Below are positions 14,730-17,514 of a DNA stretch of 17,514 bases, in pieces. The stretch is from Bacteroidales bacterium (lineage in GTDB: Bacteria; Bacteroidota; Bacteroidia; Bacteroidales; UBA932), in assembly GCA_024683255.1 (NCBI GenBank), contig JAIKYL010000089.1, positions 1-17,514 of the forward strand, given 5' to 3'. The translations under genes were made by a program, and so were the position numbers. Positions within the stretch are counted from its first letter, which is position 1, and each line of letters starts with the position of its first letter. The notes beneath the pieces are model-generated. The model did no database searches and was not told where the DNA came from. It was given only the letters and a program-made list of their open reading frames with translations.

Positions 14730-16514
14730 CTACTGGACAAAGGCGATGATTTCTCCCTTGGCCACGTTGTCTCCCTGCTTGCCCAGGGCGGCTACCAGGA
14801 GGCCGTCTACGGCGGAAACAATCTCTTCCAGTCCGTAATACGTCTGGACGTGACCCAGCACCTGCCCGGCCTTCACTTTCTTGCCCACCACGGGAGCCTT
14901 GGAATCGTTGTCCACATCCACTTCCCACAGCAGCTGGCCCTTCACGGGGCTCTGCACAGGCGTGGCCTTGGGATAGCGCTCCACATAGTCTTCCACCTTG
15001 AATTTGGGCATTTCCACCACCGGACGTTCCACCACAATGGGAGCGCCGGCCTTGGCCTTCATCTCGGCCAGATCCTTGTTGAAGCGCTCCTTGGCAACGC
15101 CGCTGCGGTAATCCAGATACTGGCGTTCGTGCATGGCCAGCTCGAAGAGTTCTTCGTCGTCCTCTCCGTAGTCCCAACCCTTCTCGTCCATCATCTTGCG
15201 GAACTTGGGCAGTTCGTCCGGATAGTTGTCCTGCGGGTTGCCGGTGCTGAATTCCATGCCCTTTTCCTTGGCCAGGGCCACAATCTCCGGAGCCAGTTCT
15301 CCCGGAAGCTTGCCCATGTTGCCCAGGATCATACCCCAGGTATCCTTGTCTATGGTGGTCCAGCGCGGCTTGTCGTTGAGCATGTTGAAGAGGTTCATGA
15401 GGGCCGTGTTCTTCACGTACTGGCTGAACGGAGTGACGAGCGGCGGATAGCCCAGGCGGGGCCATACGTACTCCACTTCCTCAAAGAGCTTAACCATGAG
15501 GGTGTCCAGACTCATTTCCGGACGGCCATGGGCGCGCTGGGCGGCGTTGATGGCGCCCTGGAAGCCCTTAAGATCGGCCATCATGGAGCCCATCATGCCA
15601 CCGGGCAGGCCGCAGCCCACCAGCAGGGAAGACATGTTGTAGTTGGTGGGGTTGATCCAGTAGCCCAGGAAATCGTCAATGAATTTCTGGGTTAAACGGC
15701 GCACTTCCATATAGGCGTCCATATTGAGGTCCTTCACCAGGAAACCGTCCGTGCGCATCATCTCCCGGATGGTAATTACGTCCGGATGGATTTTGCCCCA
15801 GGAAAGCGGTTCTACGGCTACGTCCAGATAGTCTGCGCCTGCGCGGGCCACCTCCAGCATGGAGGCGATGGAGAAGCCGGGGCCGGTATGGCCGTGGTAC
15901 TGAACTATAATGTGCGGATATTTCTTCTTGATATTGGCCACCAGCTCTCCCAGCAGGGTGGGACGGCCCACGCCCGCCATGTCCTTGAGGCAGATTTCAT
16001 CGGCACCGTATTCCACCACCTTGTCCACAACGCCCATATAGTATTCCACGGTGTGGACGGGGGAGTAGGTGATGGACAGTGCCACCTGGGAGATCATGCC
16101 GCCCTTCTTGGCGCCGATGACCGAACCCTTGAGATTGCGGTGGTCGTTGAGCCCGCAGAAGCTTCTGGCTATGTCCGTGCCCTGCTTTTTCTTGACCTTG
16201 AACATGAGTTCACGCACATCCAGCGGAACCGGGTTCATCCGGAGGGCGTTAAGGCCGCGTTCCAGCATATGGGTCTGGATGCCCACCTTGTTGAAGGGAG
16301 CCGTCCAGGCACGGACCGCCTTGTTGGGGTTCTCTCCAAAGAGGAGGTTCACCTGCTCAAAGGCGCCGCCGTTGGTTTCCACGCGGTCGAAGCATCCCAT
16401 GTCAATGATGGCGGGAGCCACTTCCACCAGCTGGTCCACCCGGGGGGTATACCGGCCGGAGCTCTGCCACATGTCCCTGTACACCAGGGAGAACTTGATT
16501 TCTCGCTTAGCCAT
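14730..16514 (-). CDS. oadA: Oxaloacetate decarboxylase alpha-like carboxyltransferase, atypical biotinyl domain
   Basis: The 594-residue protein belongs to the oxaloacetate decarboxylase alpha/pyruvate carboxylase subunit B family. An N-terminal HMGL-like TIM barrel (about 1-300) has YRDMWQSSG at 12-20 (Asp14), CLKDMAGVG with the putative carboxyl-accepting Lys177, and the metal-binding HGH at 207-209. A conserved carboxylase domain (about 310-480) has YVWPRLGYPPLVTPFSQYV. A C-terminal biotinyl/lipoyl-type domain (about 520-594) begins SPVKGQLLWEV. In this domain the usual EAMKM-type hairpin with its biotinylated lysine is replaced by QTYYGLEEI (557-565), so no lysine sits at the turn. The barrel motifs look intact. 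It may use biotin on another carrier protein, or catalyse a different reaction. No beta or gamma decarboxylase subunit is adjacent. It is transcribed alone. Confidence 0.85.
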   Translation of the reverse strand: MAKREIKFSLVYRDMWQSSGRYTPRVDQLVEVAPAIIDMGCFDRVETNGGAFEQVNLLFGENPNKAVRAWTAPFNKVGIQTHMLERGLNALRMNPVPLDVRELMFKVKKKQGTDIARSFCGLNDHRNLKGSVIGAKKGGMISQVALSITYSPVHTVEYYMGVVDKVVEYGADEICLKDMAGVGRPTLLGELVANIKKKYPHIIVQYHGHTGPGFSIASMLEVARAGADYLDVAVEPLSWGKIHPDVITIREMMRTDGFLVKDLNMDAYMEVRRLTQKFIDDFLGYWINPTNYNMSSLLVGCGLPGGMMGSMMADLKGFQGAINAAQRAHGRPEMSLDTLMVKLFEEVEYVWPRLGYPPLVTPFSQYVKNTALMNLFNMLNDKPRWTTIDKDTWGMILGNMGKLPGELAPEIVALAKEKGMEFSTGNPQDNYPDELPKFRKMMDEKGWDYGEDDEELFELAMHERQYLDYRSGVAKERFNKDLAEMKAKAGAPIVVERPVVEMPKFKVEDYVERYPKATPVQSPVKGQLLWEVDVDNDSKAPVVGKKVKAGQVLGHVQTYYGLEEIVSAVDGLLVAALGKQGDNVAKGEIIAFVQ

Positions 16515-16542
16515 ATAGTTTCTGTGCGTTTTGGTCTATCTA

Positions 16543-16550
16543 CAAAGATA
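16543..16550 (-). promoter_or_regulatory. -7 box for the carboxyltransferase gene
   Basis: The minus strand reads TATCTTTG, 28 bases before the ATG at 16514. No TTTG-type -33 element is visible at the usual distance. Confidence 0.6.
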
Positions 16551-16562
16551 AGAATTTTTTAC

Positions 16563-16570
16563 TATTTTTG
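16563..16570 (+). promoter_or_regulatory. -7 box for the porin gene
   Basis: TATTTTTG lies 21 bases before the ATG at 16592 and matches TAnnTTTG. It is divergent from the neighbouring -7 box at 16543-16550, and the two promoter regions must overlap. The -33 region has no good match. Confidence 0.55.
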
Positions 16571-16591
16571 CGAAAAGTAAACGTCCCGCCC

Positions 16592-17514
16592 ATGAAAAAG
16601 ACCTTCACTCTCTTGTCTCTGATGCTGTTCGGCGCCCTGGCTTTTGCGCAGGAGGCCGATACGCTCAGGACCTTCAGCATCAAGGCCTCCCTGTGGTCGC
16701 GCGGTGAGTTCCGGGACGGCGCGCTTCCGGCCGAAAACGGGGTGGATCACGCCGGCTTCCTCATGAGCAACAACGTCATTCGCATGAATTACAGCGGAAA
16801 GAACCTGGAAGCCCGGCTTTCTCCCAAGTTCTTTGGCATCTGGGGTTCCAAGGGCAGCGGTGGCATGGCCATCGAGGAGGCTTGGTTCGGCCTCAAAAGC
16901 GGTGGCTGGTTCCTGCGCCTGGGACGCCAGAAGCTCAGCTATGACGACGAGCGCATCATCGGCGGCAACGACTGGTCCATGGCCACCAGTACGCACGATA
17001 TAGTCAAGGCCGGTTTTGAACTGGGGAAACACAAGCTGCATATCCTGGCGGCCTTCAACCAGAACAACGAGAACACCAATGGCGGATCGTATTATGTGGA
17101 CGGCGGGCAGGCCTACAAGAACATGCAGGCCCTGTGGTATCACTTCGATCCCTTCCCGCAGCTGGGTGCTTCACTTATTTTCATGAATACCGGCATGCAG
17201 AACGTCATGCTCTCGGAAGAGGAGAATAAGACGGAGTTTCAGCAGCTGTTTGGTGCCGACGCCAGCTGGAAGCCCAAAAACTTCGGCCTGCAGGCGTCTT
17301 ATTATCGTCAGACCGGACATGACGAGAATGGCCTTCCCATCCAGGCCTGGATGACCAGTGCCGAGGCCGATTGGCAAGCCTTTGACTGGCTGGGCCTCAA
17401 TGCGGGCTTTTTCTTCATGAGCGGAGACGAGAACTTCTTCATTCCCGCCCAGGGAGCGCTCGGCATGATGAGAAAGACCGAAGTGCGGGGCTTCAACCCC
17501 ATCTTCGGCTCCCA
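16592..17514 (+). CDS. Alginate-export-type outer membrane porin, N-terminal fragment
   Basis: The frame is open from the ATG at 16592 to the window end, giving 307 codons with no stop. A signal peptide (MKKTFTLLSLMLFGALAFAQ) is followed by alternating hydrophobic and polar segments rich in aromatic residues, as in an outer membrane beta-barrel. The segment LRLGRQKLSYDDERIIGGND, followed by W, resembles the GRQ-x-L-x-YGD-ER motif of the alginate export (AlgE-like) family. The substrate cannot be told from the sequence, and no polysaccharide genes are in view, so alginate itself should not be assumed. The C-terminal part of the barrel is missing because the window ends. Confidence 0.75.
   Translation, partial: MKKTFTLLSLMLFGALAFAQEADTLRTFSIKASLWSRGEFRDGALPAENGVDHAGFLMSNNVIRMNYSGKNLEARLSPKFFGIWGSKGSGGMAIEEAWFGLKSGGWFLRLGRQKLSYDDERIIGGNDWSMATSTHDIVKAGFELGKHKLHILAAFNQNNENTNGGSYYVDGGQAYKNMQALWYHFDPFPQLGASLIFMNTGMQNVMLSEEENKTEFQQLFGADASWKPKNFGLQASYYRQTGHDENGLPIQAWMTSAEADWQAFDWLGLNAGFFFMSGDENFFIPAQGALGMMRKTEVRGFNPIFGS

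Overview
The window looks like chromosomal DNA from a GC-rich member of the Bacteroidota, probably order Bacteroidales. Three things support this. The gene order mraZ-rsmH-ftsL-ftsI-murE-mraY-murD-ftsW matches Bacteroidota dcw clusters. MraY carries the long central insertion typical of the phylum. Most transcription units are preceded by the Bacteroidota -7 box TAnnTTTG rather than a classical -10 box. I cannot place it to genus; an uncultured gut lineage near Rikenellaceae is a guess from base composition only.

Layout. Positions 1-8127 hold the 5' part of the division and cell wall cluster, all on the minus strand, from mraZ down to the first codons of ftsW. The genes are tightly packed: four junctions are ATGA overlaps (rsmH/ftsL, ftsL/ftsI, ftsI/murE, murE/mraY) and two others have gaps of 1 and 4 bases. 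The 215-base gap 8128-8342 holds a promoter, a 10-base-phased TGGAA repeat array that fits a MraZ operator, and a terminator hairpin for the upstream unit. That unit (8343-10734, minus) encodes a LEA14-like lipoprotein, a SPOR-domain protein and sigma-54. Next come miaB (minus) and a divergent DUF3810 membrane protein (plus). The latter converges with upp (minus), overlapping it by 6 bases. Then come radC (minus), an oxaloacetate decarboxylase alpha-like carboxyltransferase (minus), and a divergent, truncated alginate-export-type porin (plus).

The gene functions are mostly housekeeping: peptidoglycan precursor synthesis (MurD, MurE, MraY), septal synthesis (FtsL, FtsI, FtsW), 16S rRNA and tRNA modification (RsmH, MiaB), transcription (MraZ, RpoN) and pyrimidine salvage (Upp).

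The unexpected content lies inside two essential genes. murE (4069-4274) contains an in-frame, multi-hairpin element of about 206 bp bounded by 26-nt inverted repeats. It is open on both strands and encodes nearly the same terminal peptides in either orientation. rsmH (7320-7389) contains an unrelated, nearly perfect 70-bp palindrome, also in frame. The murE element resembles in concept the Rickettsia palindromic elements that insert in coding sequences, and is the best candidate here for an undescribed repeat family. A second oddity is the C-terminal biotinyl-type domain of the carboxyltransferase, which lacks the biotin-accepting lysine motif. No tRNA, rRNA, CRISPR array, transposase or phage gene was seen, and no stretch over 300 bases lacks a gene.
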